A stretch of DNA of 36,464 nucleotides from an uncultured Bacteroidales bacterium. GTDB lineage: Bacteria; Bacteroidota; Bacteroidia; Bacteroidales; UBA932. The stretch is taken from assembly GCA_900319485.1 (NCBI GenBank), contig ONOQ01000026.1:1-36464 (forward strand), in the 5' to 3' direction. The position numbers were made by a program, and so were the translations under genes. Of this stretch, positions 16,321 to 23,615 are shown piece after piece (positions within the stretch are counted from its first letter, which is position 1; each line of letters opens with the position of its first letter). The notes beneath the pieces were generated by a model. That model was given only the letters and a program-made list of their open reading frames with translations, ran no database searches and was not told the origin of the DNA.

Positions 16321-17339
16321 TGGCAAATTATAAGTCTATTGCAGTTATTTACGGCTCGGACTCCTCCGAATGGGAGGTCTCCTGCCGCAGCGGAGAGTTC
16401 ATCGCCTCCCGTATAGACGAGTTCAAGTATGACGTCTATGAAATCCTGGCACGCTTTGGAAAGTGGAAACTGGTTGCTATGCGCAAGGCAAACTCCATGC
16501 GTATGCCCTTCCCGGAAGGAGCGCAGCCGGAGATTGACAAGACGGATTTCTCCGTTATGGTACTTGGAGAGAAGGTCCAGTTGGACTTTGCATACATAAT
16601 GCAGCACGGCGCGCCCGGAGAGACCGGCCTTCTGCAGGGCTACCTTGAGATGCTGGGAATCCCCCACTCCACCTGCAGCGCCTTTGTAACAAGCGTTGCA
16701 TTTGACAAATATTCCTGCAAGAGATATATCCAGGATGCAGATTACGTGAAATTCGCCCCTGACTGCGTGATCCGCCGCGGGGAGGACGTCCATAATTTCT
16801 GCAAGATGGTTGCGGAGAGACTCCGTTTCCCGGTGTTTGTAAAGCCCACGGACAACGGCTCCAGTTTCGGTATCTCCAAGGTCACCAGGCCGGAAGACCT
16901 TCCGTCGGCCATAGGATTTGCATTCTCCGAAGGCCGCACCGTTATGGTGGAGCAGGGCATCCCCTGCCAGCACGAGTTAACCTGCGCCGTTTACGCAGAC
17001 GGCCAGGAGGTGAAGGCCCTTCCGGTCATAGAGATAATCTCCCAGACCGGCTGGTTTGACTACGACGCAAAGTACAACGGCCTGAGCAGCGAGGTCTGCC
17101 CCGCAGAGATCCCGGAAGAACTATCCGTCCACGTCCAGGAGATTTCCAAACGCATTTACCGGCACCTTGGCTGCAAGGGACTTGTGAGGATGGACTATAT
17201 ATCGGCCCCTGACGGAATCTACTTCCTGGAGGTGAACATCATCCCCGGTATGACCAACGCATCCCTCGTGCCCAAGATGGTACGCGCCGCCGGAATGGAT
17301 ATGACCTACTTCCTCTCAAAGATCATAGACAACGCCTGA
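16320..17339 (+). CDS. ddl: D-alanine--D-alanine ligase
   Basis: An ATP-grasp enzyme that joins two D-alanines for the peptidoglycan stem peptide. ATP-grasp features are visible: FVKPTDNGSSFGISKV (about 176-191, lysine and glycine-rich loop), VMVEQGI (about 208-214) and the metal-binding C-terminal motif LEVNIIPGMTNAS (about 303-315). The usual bacterial form of the last motif is NTxPGMT; here it reads NIIPGMT. The length of 339 residues fits. The gene shares one base with both neighbours (TAATG at its start, TGATG at its end), so it is translationally coupled with PBP1A and prmC. Whether it could use D-lactate or D-serine cannot be settled by eye. Confidence 0.93.
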   Translation: MANYKSIAVIYGSDSSEWEVSCRSGEFIASRIDEFKYDVYEILARFGKWKLVAMRKANSMRMPFPEGAQPEIDKTDFSVMVLGEKVQLDFAYIMQHGAPGETGLLQGYLEMLGIPHSTCSAFVTSVAFDKYSCKRYIQDADYVKFAPDCVIRRGEDVHNFCKMVAERLRFPVFVKPTDNGSSFGISKVTRPEDLPSAIGFAFSEGRTVMVEQGIPCQHELTCAVYADGQEVKALPVIEIISQTGWFDYDAKYNGLSSEVCPAEIPEELSVHVQEISKRIYRHLGCKGLVRMDYISAPDGIYFLEVNIIPGMTNASLVPKMVRAAGMDMTYFLSKIIDNA

Positions 17340-18241
17340 TGCTGCTTGCCGATTTCATCAAGAAGGGCGTTGCGGCCCTTGAGCCACTGTACCCCACCGC
17401 CGAAGCCCACAGCATTGTCCTGATGCTGTGCGAAAGCCTTATCGGCACAAAGAGTTACACGCACATAGTTGAGCCCCGGTACGACATAGACAAAAAGGCC
17501 GAGCAGCCGCTTGCGGAGGCTATGCTGCGCCTGCAGGCAGGTGAGCCCATCCAATATGTCATTGGCCGCACCGATTTCTGCGGACATTCCTTCAAGGTGA
17601 ACAGGAACGTCCTCATCCCCCGCCCGGAGACCGAACTCCTGGTAAGGGAAGCCATAAAGATAGCGGGGCGCATCCAGCGTATGAGAATCCCCTACGGCAA
17701 AAGCGCAGAGCCCGTGCGCGTGCTGGACCTCTGCACCGGTTCCGGCAACATAGCCTGGTCCGTGGCGCTTGGAGTCCCGGGGGCGCGCGTTGTGGGCGTG
17801 GATATCTCCGAAACCGCCCTGGATGTTGCCAGAAGCCAGAATTTCTCTGCCGACCTTAAGTCCACGGGAGCCCTTGCCCCCACCTTCGTGGCGGCCGATG
17901 TCCTTGACACGGAGCAGGAATTCAACTACGGTTCCTTCGACCTTGTGCTTTCCAATCCTCCCTACATTATGGAAAAGGAGAGGGCTCTCCTCAGAAAGAA
18001 CGTGGTGGACTATGAGCCGGCATCGGCCCTCTTTGTCCCGGACGACGACCCCCTTCTTTTTTACCGCGCCGTTGCACGGTGGTCGGAGCGTTTCCTGTCG
18101 CCGGAAGGAAAGGGCCTTACGGAGATAAACGAGGTCCTTCCCAAAGAGACCGTGGCGGTTTTCAGGGATTACGGATTCGGGGAAATTGACGTAGTTAAGG
18201 ACTTTTTTGACAAAAACCGTTTCGTTTTCTATATGAAATAG
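17339..18241 (+). CDS. prmC: Release factor glutamine N5-methyltransferase
   Basis: Methylates the glutamine of the GGQ motif in peptide chain release factors RF1 and RF2 using S-adenosylmethionine. The N-terminal helical domain spans about residues 1-75. The linker GRTDFCGHSFKVNRNVLIPRPETE is characteristic of PrmC. SAM motif I is VLDLCTGSGNIAW (about 123-135), and the catalytic NPPY motif is in LSNPPYIMEKE (about 205). At 300 residues it is slightly longer than the E. coli protein because of an insertion between the RPETE motif and motif I. Its start overlaps the ddl stop (TGATG). A terminator follows directly, so it ends the PBP1A-ddl-prmC operon. Confidence 0.94.
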   Translation: MLLADFIKKGVAALEPLYPTAEAHSIVLMLCESLIGTKSYTHIVEPRYDIDKKAEQPLAEAMLRLQAGEPIQYVIGRTDFCGHSFKVNRNVLIPRPETELLVREAIKIAGRIQRMRIPYGKSAEPVRVLDLCTGSGNIAWSVALGVPGARVVGVDISETALDVARSQNFSADLKSTGALAPTFVAADVLDTEQEFNYGSFDLVLSNPPYIMEKERALLRKNVVDYEPASALFVPDDDPLLFYRAVARWSERFLSPEGKGLTEINEVLPKETVAVFRDYGFGEIDVVKDFFDKNRFVFYMK

Positions 18242-18270
18242 GCATCTGAGACCACTCAGGTGCCTTTTTT
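18241..18270 (+). terminator. Intrinsic terminator after prmC
   Basis: GGCATCTGAG-ACCA-CTCAGGTGCC followed by TTTTTT: a 10-pair stem with one G-T wobble, a 4-base loop and a U-tract. The first base of the stem is the last base of the prmC stop codon. Confidence 0.92.
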
Positions 18271-18277
18271 CCGTTTC

Positions 18278-18321
18278 ATCCGTTTCACTATTTTTGAAAC
18301 GGATAACTCTCCTCAACTTTG
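18278..18321 (+). promoter_or_regulatory. Inverted repeat and promoter ahead of the lipoprotein gene
   Basis: ATCCGTTTCA (18278-18287) and TGAAACGGAT (18295-18304) are perfect 10-base inverted arms with a 7-base spacer. CCGTTTCA also occurs just before, at 18271-18278. CAACTTTG (18314-18321) is one mismatch from TAnnTTTG, and TTTG at 18293-18296 lies 17 bases upstream of it, slightly short of the usual spacing. The inverted repeat overlaps the -33 position, so it could be an operator. Confidence 0.4.
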
Positions 18322-18359
18322 TATCCGGAGCCGGGCTTTTAATCCGGGTATGAAATGCT

Positions 18360-19511
18360 ATGAAAAAATGTTTGCTATTTGTGACCGTGGCCGCCGCCGT
18401 CATCTGCGGCTGCCATAAGGATGACTTTGAACCTGAGACCGCGCGCGAGGAAGCGCCGCGGTATGTTGCGCTGGAGGACGTGGCAAAGATATTCGCCGGC
18501 CTTCCCATAGGCGTGGAGCAGATGACGGAGGTGCACGACGCGGCGTCTCAGAGCGCCGGCAACGGCTACGACGAGGAGTACCTGATGAAGGACCTCTTTG
18601 AGGCACCGGGAAGCGGCGTAGGAGACGTCCCGTCAAAGGCCAGGGAGTATTCAAGGCCGCTGAGGGATCTTCTGAGGGAGGCTCTTTCCACCAAGGCCGA
18701 TGCCGGCGAAGGCACTCAGTGGCTGGACTCCCTGATGGTTTCCGACGTCCAGATCTACTGGCCGTTCAGCGACTCCTGGAACGGAGCCTCCCTGCCGGTT
18801 ATCACCTTCGATCCCGGGGATTTGGCCACAAGCAATGTGGGCTATGCCCTCAGGGCCGATGGCGGCTATGACAAGGTTCTTGTGGACGAGCAGATGGCCC
18901 GCGAAAGGCCGGTGTGGGTGATGAACCGGAACTCAGACGCAGAGTTCAAATCCCTTGAGATGAGGCGCCGGGAGGACCCTTCGTGGGGAAACGGCGGCGG
19001 GGACATCATCGTAAGGCCAGAGACCAAGGCCCAGGCCGATATAAAGACCCTTATCCTTCGTTCCTTCACCGCAAACCGGCAGTATGACAGTTGGTTTGCC
19101 GGAGCGGCGGAATTCTTTGTGAAGGTGGGAAGCGTGGAAAATTTCAAGGCATCCACTGAGGCCGAACTGAGGCTGTACACCCCCTCCGTCACGGACTTTA
19201 TGATTGTGGTGAGACGCAAGCAGGTGGGGCAGGAGATTCCTTTCAACGCCGTGCTCATTTCCGAGTGGACGAAGGCCCTTACCAACTGTGCTCTCATGAT
19301 AATCGAGGATGACGGCGGCTCCCGCACCACCTGGAAGGCCAATGCCGTGGTAAAGGTCAATTCCAAGAGTTACGGCATAGAACTGGAGATTCCCCTGAAC
19401 TCCCGCGACGACGTTGTGTGGCGCGGTTCCCTCACCCGTTCCTACATAGAAAAGTACAGCGGAGAACTTGGCCACTTTGGAGACATTGACATGGTCCTGG
19501 AACTTATTTGA
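18360..19511 (+). CDS. Surface-type lipoprotein of unknown function
   Basis: A 383-residue protein with a lipoprotein signal peptide. The hydrophobic stretch at 5-15 ends in ICGC with Cys18 as the likely lipidated residue. The residues after it (HKDDFEPE) are charged and resemble the Bacteroidota lipoprotein export signal that sends proteins to the cell surface. The rest shows no domain I recognise. The C-terminal half (about 220-383) has alternating beta-like stretches, while the N-terminal part includes a helical, charged region (about 35-120). It is a single-gene unit between the prmC terminator and the HicAB promoter. No carbohydrate or SusD-like motifs are seen. Confidence 0.8.
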   Translation: MKKCLLFVTVAAAVICGCHKDDFEPETAREEAPRYVALEDVAKIFAGLPIGVEQMTEVHDAASQSAGNGYDEEYLMKDLFEAPGSGVGDVPSKAREYSRPLRDLLREALSTKADAGEGTQWLDSLMVSDVQIYWPFSDSWNGASLPVITFDPGDLATSNVGYALRADGGYDKVLVDEQMARERPVWVMNRNSDAEFKSLEMRRREDPSWGNGGGDIIVRPETKAQADIKTLILRSFTANRQYDSWFAGAAEFFVKVGSVENFKASTEAELRLYTPSVTDFMIVVRRKQVGQEIPFNAVLISEWTKALTNCALMIIEDDGGSRTTWKANAVVKVNSKSYGIELEIPLNSRDDVVWRGSLTRSYIEKYSGELGHFGDIDMVLELI

Positions 19512-19520
19512 TGTCTTTTA

Positions 19521-19552
19521 TTTGGAAAACAATAGAATTATAGTTACTTTTG
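19521..19552 (+). promoter_or_regulatory. Putative hicAB promoter
   Basis: TTTG (19521-19524), a 20-base spacer and TACTTTTG (19545-19552) fit the Bacteroidota -33/-7 pattern well. The -7 box ends only one base before the hicA ATG at 19554, so a transcript from here would be leaderless or would begin within the first codons. Confidence 0.4.
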
Positions 19553-19553
19553 T

Positions 19554-19745
19554 ATGAGTAAAAAGGTTAAAGAGGTTATCCTTCTGCTGGAAATAAACGG
19601 ATGGCACCATTCAAGAACTCGCGGAAGCCATAGAATCTTCACTAAACCTGGGGCTCCAAGATCTATCCCAATAGCAGGTAAAGAAAGTGATGATATGGCA
19701 GAAGGAACATATAGAAGTATTCTCAGAGAAGCAGGTCTGGACTAA
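19554..19745 (+). CDS. hicA: HicA-type mRNA interferase toxin
   Basis: A 63-residue toxin of the HicA family with a dsRNA-binding-like fold; such toxins cut mRNA and arrest translation. The core pattern is clear: helix KEVILLLEINGW, then the strand with R-G-S-H carrying the catalytic histidine (His26), then IFTKPG..RSIPI and the C-terminal helix containing YRSILREAGL. The length is typical. It precedes the antitoxin gene by 11 bases, which is the usual hicA-hicB order. The region is lower in GC than its flanks and by eye contains no GGCCGAT heptamer, in line with acquisition by transfer. Confidence 0.92.
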   Translation: MSKKVKEVILLLEINGWHHSRTRGSHRIFTKPGAPRSIPIAGKESDDMAEGTYRSILREAGLD

Positions 19746-19756
19746 AAACTGATAAT

Positions 19757-20161
19757 ATGAGAACATTACACGCAGTTATTGAACGGGCAGAGCACAATTA
19801 CTCTGCATACGTTGAAGAAGTTGATGGAGTTGGTGGAGTTGGAAGTACTCTGGATGAGGTAAAAAAAAGCCTTGAAGAGGGACTAAAAGTCCTAAAAGAT
19901 GATTGTTTGGAGTTTGGGTACCAAGTCCCTGAGGCCCTTGTAGATGACTACCAACTGGTTTTCAGGATGGATACCAAGTCCTTTCTTCAGATGTACTGTA
20001 AAATTTTTACCAAATCTGCATTGGAGCGCCTCACCGGCATAAACCAAAAGCAGTTATGGCACTATGCAAATGGAGTGACAAAGCCCCGCCCGGCCCAAGT
20101 ACAGAAGATAGAAAAGGCCCTTCATAAACTGGGAGAAGAACTTATTTCACTGGAACTGTGA
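19757..20161 (+). CDS. hicB: HicB-type antitoxin with C-terminal HTH
   Basis: A 134-residue antitoxin. The N-terminal half (about 1-60) has the HicB partial RNase H-like fold (YSAYVEEVDGVGGVGSTLDEVKKSLEEGL), which binds and masks HicA. The C-terminal half (about 80-130) has a helix-turn-helix of Xre type (FTKSALERLTGINQKQLWHYANGVTKPRPAQVQKIEKAL), which should bind the operon's own promoter and repress it. It lies 11 bases after hicA in the same transcript. Downstream, the second toxin-antitoxin module starts with its own promoter. Confidence 0.9.
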   Translation: MRTLHAVIERAEHNYSAYVEEVDGVGGVGSTLDEVKKSLEEGLKVLKDDCLEFGYQVPEALVDDYQLVFRMDTKSFLQMYCKIFTKSALERLTGINQKQLWHYANGVTKPRPAQVQKIEKALHKLGEELISLEL

Positions 20162-20184
20162 GCAGCGTAGCCATACCCCTAACC

Positions 20185-20227
20185 GTTATTACAAATTTGG
20201 ATATTCGTAATAACTTTTCTATCTTTG
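20185..20227 (+). promoter_or_regulatory. Promoter with embedded inverted-repeat operator for the second toxin-antitoxin module
   Basis: TTTG (20196-20199), a 20-base spacer and TATCTTTG (20220-20227) form a near-ideal Bacteroidota promoter, with the start codon 20 bases further on. GTTATTAC (20185-20192) and GTAATAAC (20207-20214) are perfect inverted arms 14 bases apart. They straddle the -33 element, as expected of a site where an AbrB-type antitoxin represses its own operon. Confidence 0.75.
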
Positions 20228-20247
20228 CCATAGCAAATGAATACGCT

Positions 20248-20556
20248 ATGACAACCAAACTCATCAATATCGGAAACAGCAGAGGCGTTGTGATTCCGGC
20301 AAAACTGCTCAAGAAGTATAAGGTGGACGACAACGCTTCCGTATCACTTGAAGAAGAAAACGGCAGGATCTATCTCAAGTTCTCTCCTGCAGAGGAAGAG
20401 CCCTACACCGGCCCGTTCACCGGTCCGTTCAAGGCGTTGGCTGCATTTAAGGACATGGAAGACCCCTGGGGAGGGGAAGACGCCGTAGAATATGTCAGGA
20501 AACTCAGGGACGACAGCAATGCAGAGCCAAGAATTATAGATTGGGGGGACTTATAG
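20248..20556 (+). CDS. AbrB/MazE-type antitoxin (VapB-like)
   Basis: A 102-residue antitoxin. Residues 1-45 form a SpoVT-AbrB swapped-hairpin DNA-binding domain (TKLINIGNSRGVVIPAKLLKKYKVDDNASVSLEEENGRIYLK). The acidic, proline-containing tail (about 50-102) is the likely toxin-binding segment. It contains a small repeat, TGPFTGPF. The ATG at 20248 is chosen because it follows the TATCTTTG box by 20 bases; an upstream in-frame GTG at 20158 would overlap hicB and the promoter. One base separates its stop from the PIN toxin gene, so the two are co-translated as a classic pair. Confidence 0.9.
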   Translation: MTTKLINIGNSRGVVIPAKLLKKYKVDDNASVSLEEENGRIYLKFSPAEEEPYTGPFTGPFKALAAFKDMEDPWGGEDAVEYVRKLRDDSNAEPRIIDWGDL

Positions 20557-20557
20557 T

Positions 20558-20956
20558 ATGTATTTACTTGATACCGATATACTGATTTTCACAAAAAGAG
20601 GCAAGTACGGCATTCAAAAACGCATTAATGATGCTGGGCTTTCCAATTGCGTCATTTCTGAAATCAGTTTGGCAGAATTATATGTCGGCGCATTTAAAAA
20701 TGCCAATTTTAGGACATTTGAGATGGTTAAAGTACTGGAGGACACTTTTACCATTGTTCCTATCACTTCAGCGCTGAAAGAATTTGGAAAAATCAAGGCG
20801 CATCTGGAACAGACCGGTCAAGTACTGGACAAAATGGATATTTTTATTGCCGCAACAGCCTTAGCCAATGATTATACCATTGTCACCCATAACACCAAAC
20901 ACTTTTCCCGCATAATGGGACTGAAACTTGAAGACTGGATAGAAGAGCAAGGCTAA
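20558..20956 (+). CDS. PIN-domain ribonuclease toxin (VapC-like)
   Basis: A 132-residue PIN domain. VapC toxins are Mg-dependent RNases that often cut tRNA or rRNA. The acidic residues expected of the active site are present: Asp5 (YLLDTDIL), Glu40 (SLAELYVG) and Asp94 (LDKMDIFIAATAL), followed by a T-H-N region near 110-112. The toxin should therefore be active. It is preceded directly by its AbrB-type antitoxin. The stop is adjacent to the end of the convergent U32 gene, with no terminator visible between them. GC content is clearly lower than in flanking chromosomal genes. Confidence 0.92.
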   Translation: MYLLDTDILIFTKRGKYGIQKRINDAGLSNCVISEISLAELYVGAFKNANFRTFEMVKVLEDTFTIVPITSALKEFGKIKAHLEQTGQVLDKMDIFIAATALANDYTIVTHNTKHFSRIMGLKLEDWIEEQG

Positions 20957-22762
20957 TTAACTCTGCGTCACAGTCATCTCGCACTCTGCGCAGTGGAAAT
21001 CAAGACGGAGTCTCTTGCCGGCATTGAGAAGGTACAGGGGCTCCGGTTTGTTTTTGCCCTGTTTGGGACACAGCCCCAGTTCATAACGCACGCAGTACTT
21101 GCTTCTCATAAGTTCTGCGCCGGGCCGATGTGAGATTTCATAGGCATCTTCCATTTTTTCCGTCCCCCTTTGGGAATAGATAGCCCTGTCAATGGAATTA
21201 GCGACATTGGCTTTGTAGGACAGTTCCTTTGGGGCCGATGCCCGGGTGACGGTACCCATCATTAGGGGATTGGCCTTGACGGGCATCCCGTCAAGTGCCG
21301 CCGCAATATCACGCCTGATTCCGTTGAGGAAGGCCGATGTCATAAACGGGACTTCACCATCAACGAATATATCCGGCTCAAGGAATGTATAATGACCGCT
21401 GCGCTTTGCTATCTGCCCTGTAATCATAGACAGCATTCTTTCCCGGTCACGTGCAGGTCCGTTGTCTGTGGTGAGTGACACGGTGGCTTCCCGTCCATCC
21501 TCAGCCCTGGCCGTGACGCCAATGGTGTTTCCGCTCAGGCGGACTGTAGTGAATACCGCCAATTCCCTAACCGGCGCCGATGCTTCCAGACGTTTCTGGA
21601 ACTTGGCGCTTATGTTCCGGTACAGTTTTGTTCCAACCCGGAGTTCTTCCGGGACGCGGCAGCGGAGGGTTAGGCCTTCTGCAACATCGGCCCGGAAGCC
21701 CACAATATCATTGCCGCTTAGGAAGGCAAAGCCGTCTCCGTTTGAAAGGTCAAAGGCCGATGACTTCAGGACTATGCCATCCCGTGTGATGCGGGCGACT
21801 TCTCCCACATACTCTCCAAGGTGTGTGGGGACATCCATGGAGGACCATTTTCCGCGGGCGCCGTCAATGAAGAGTTCCGTATAGCCGCGGTTGAACGTCT
21901 TTTCAAGGTCTGGCGCAACACCGCCGCTCACGTGGCCGAACGATGCCCTGGAGTACTTCTGGGGGTATTTTGCAATAAGATCGTTCAGCGCCTGGTTGTA
22001 TGCCGTGACTACGTTCCTCACATAGGATTCGCTCTTGAGGCGGCCTTCAATCTTGAAGGAGCATACGCCGGCATCGGCCAGATCCTCCAGGCGGTGAAGG
22101 AGGTTGTAATCCTTGAGTGAGAGGAGAGCCTTGTCCTTTACGATAACCTTCCCGTTTGCATCCAGGAGGTCATAGCGGCTGCGGCAGGCCTGGGCGCATT
22201 CCCCACGGTTGGCGCTTCTTCCGGTAAGATATTCAGAAAGGTAGCACTGCCCGCTGTAACATACGCAGAGGGCCCCGTGCACAAAGAACTCTATTTCCGC
22301 TTGGACGGCATCCCGTATTGCACGGACCTGATCAAGGGACAATTGGCGTTCAAGGACAATCCTCCCATATCCCAGGCTTTCAACAAACTTGGCCTTTTCA
22401 GGCGTTCTGATGGCGCATTGGGTGGATGCATGAAGAGCCATTCCTGTGCCGCGGGCCATCTCTATGACTGCGGGATCCTGCACAATGAGAGCGTCCACTC
22501 CGGCCGCGGCAAGGTCCATGACAAGTTTACTGGCTTCCTCCAGTTCATCTTCATAGAGAATGGTGTTTACCGTCACAAAGATCCTTGCTCCAAATCGGTG
22601 GGCATAGGAGCACAAATCACGGATATCCTCCACAGTGTTTCCTGCAGCGGCGCGAGCCCCGAATGCCGGTCCGGCAATGTACACGGCATCGGCGCCGCAG
22701 TCTATTGCGGCTTTCCCGATATCGGCCGTGCGTGCCGGAGCAAGTAGTTCAAGATGCAGCAT
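20957..22762 (-). CDS. U32 family protein (RlhA/TrhP-like RNA hydroxylation protein, annotated as peptidase U32)
   Basis: A 601-residue member of peptidase family U32. The family signature is present: EFFVHGALCVCYSGQCYLS (about 158-176), followed by more cysteines in RGECAQAC. Better-studied relatives (RlhA, TrhO/TrhP group) are needed for 5-hydroxycytidine or 5-hydroxyuridine formation in rRNA or tRNA, and the cysteines are thought to hold an Fe-S cluster. The older label of collagenase is probably misleading. The N-terminal TIM-barrel-like domain spans about 1-330, with a further C-terminal part ending in a CxxC-like pair (HCAEC). It lies downstream of ispD on the same strand, separated by a 79-base gap holding a palindromic repeat. 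Confidence 0.85.
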   Translation of the reverse strand: MLHLELLAPARTADIGKAAIDCGADAVYIAGPAFGARAAAGNTVEDIRDLCSYAHRFGARIFVTVNTILYEDELEEASKLVMDLAAAGVDALIVQDPAVIEMARGTGMALHASTQCAIRTPEKAKFVESLGYGRIVLERQLSLDQVRAIRDAVQAEIEFFVHGALCVCYSGQCYLSEYLTGRSANRGECAQACRSRYDLLDANGKVIVKDKALLSLKDYNLLHRLEDLADAGVCSFKIEGRLKSESYVRNVVTAYNQALNDLIAKYPQKYSRASFGHVSGGVAPDLEKTFNRGYTELFIDGARGKWSSMDVPTHLGEYVGEVARITRDGIVLKSSAFDLSNGDGFAFLSGNDIVGFRADVAEGLTLRCRVPEELRVGTKLYRNISAKFQKRLEASAPVRELAVFTTVRLSGNTIGVTARAEDGREATVSLTTDNGPARDRERMLSMITGQIAKRSGHYTFLEPDIFVDGEVPFMTSAFLNGIRRDIAAALDGMPVKANPLMMGTVTRASAPKELSYKANVANSIDRAIYSQRGTEKMEDAYEISHRPGAELMRSKYCVRYELGLCPKQGKNKPEPLYLLNAGKRLRLDFHCAECEMTVTQS

Positions 22763-22780
22763 TAGTTGGCGCTTAAATAT

Positions 22781-22830
22781 CTGACAAACAACGGATTACG
22801 CATTCCAGGGTGCACCTGCAAGTGCACCCG
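22781..22830. repeat. Palindromic intergenic repeat, copy 1
   Basis: CTGACAAACAACGGATTACGC (22781-22801, written here only as its 20-base core CTGACAAACAACGGATTACG) leads into GGGTGCAC-CTGCAA-GTGCACCC (22808-22829), an 8-pair hairpin. A near copy with the same order of parts lies at 30190-30240. It fills the ispD to U32 gap and could also act as a transcript-processing or termination structure. Confidence 0.75.
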
Positions 22831-22841
22831 ATAAGTTATAA

Positions 22842-23537
22842 TCAATTGAGATCCAGCAACTTACCAGCCAGGGCCAAATCTTCTGGAGTAGTGATTTTTA
22901 TGTTGTATTTTTCCCCTTCCGTGAAACTGAGAGGGATGCCGAAGCGTTCCGCCACGGAGGCGTCATCGGTGAAAAGGGTGTCGTACCCCTGCGTATAAGC
23001 CTCCTTCAGGCGCTCACTCCAGAAAATCTGAGGGGTCTGTGCGCCGAAGAAACGGCTTCTGTCGGCCTTTTCCCCGGAAGACACCAGTTTTCCGGTTTTG
23101 TCCTTGTCCAGCACCTTCAGGGTATCCGTCACCGGCATCACGGGGATAAGAGCCTCTACGGAAGCGGCCTCCTCAAACAGCCTTTTGATACAACTGGCCG
23201 ATATAAGCGGCCTCACCCCGTCCTGAACCGCCACCAAAGCCCCGTCAGGGACATACGCCAAGGCGTTTTTCACAGAATGGAAGCGGGTGAATCCCCCCTT
23301 CACGAGGCGCTGCGGGCAGGTGAAATTTTCCTTTATGCAGTACTGGCGCCAGTAGGCGATATTAGCCTCCGGAAGCACGGTTACGATATGGAGGTCAGGG
23401 ACGGCCGCCATAAACTTTTCTATGGTTATGCGGAGTATGGGTTTACCGCCCAGTTCAAGGAACTGCTTGGGAACGGCGGCCCCCATCCTGGTGCCCACAC
23501 CCCCCGCTGTAATTATGAGGTACTTTTTTCTCTCCAT
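22842..23537 (-). CDS. ispD: 2-C-methyl-D-erythritol 4-phosphate cytidylyltransferase
   Basis: Third step of the MEP pathway for isoprenoids: couples methylerythritol phosphate with CTP. The nucleotide-binding start ITAGGVGTRMG...PKQFLELGGKPIL (residues 9-32) is diagnostic. VQDGVRPL (about 105-112) and TDDASVAERFG (about 188-199) are further family motifs. The length of 231 residues is normal. A TAGATTTG -7 box on the minus strand (23562-23555) precedes it by 17 bases, divergent from mreB. Downstream is the palindromic repeat and then the U32 gene. A bifunctional IspDF is excluded by the length. Confidence 0.95.
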   Translation of the reverse strand: MERKKYLIITAGGVGTRMGAAVPKQFLELGGKPILRITIEKFMAAVPDLHIVTVLPEANIAYWRQYCIKENFTCPQRLVKGGFTRFHSVKNALAYVPDGALVAVQDGVRPLISASCIKRLFEEAASVEALIPVMPVTDTLKVLDKDKTGKLVSSGEKADRSRFFGAQTPQIFWSERLKEAYTQGYDTLFTDDASVAERFGIPLSFTEGEKYNIKITTPEDLALAGKLLDLN

Positions 23538-23554
23538 AGAGTAAATACTTTACG

Positions 23555-23582
23555 CAAATCTAAACAATTTTTAGTAACTTTG
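23555..23582. promoter_or_regulatory. Divergent promoters for ispD and the mreB operon
   Basis: Minus strand: TAGATTTG at 23562-23555, 17 bases from the ispD start. Plus strand: TAACTTTG at 23575-23582, 33 bases before the mreB start. Both are exact TAnnTTTG matches, about 12 bases apart. The -33 elements are weak. Confidence 0.55.
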
Positions 23583-23615
23583 AAAGTTAATCGCAAATAG
23601 ACCTATACATAGCAT

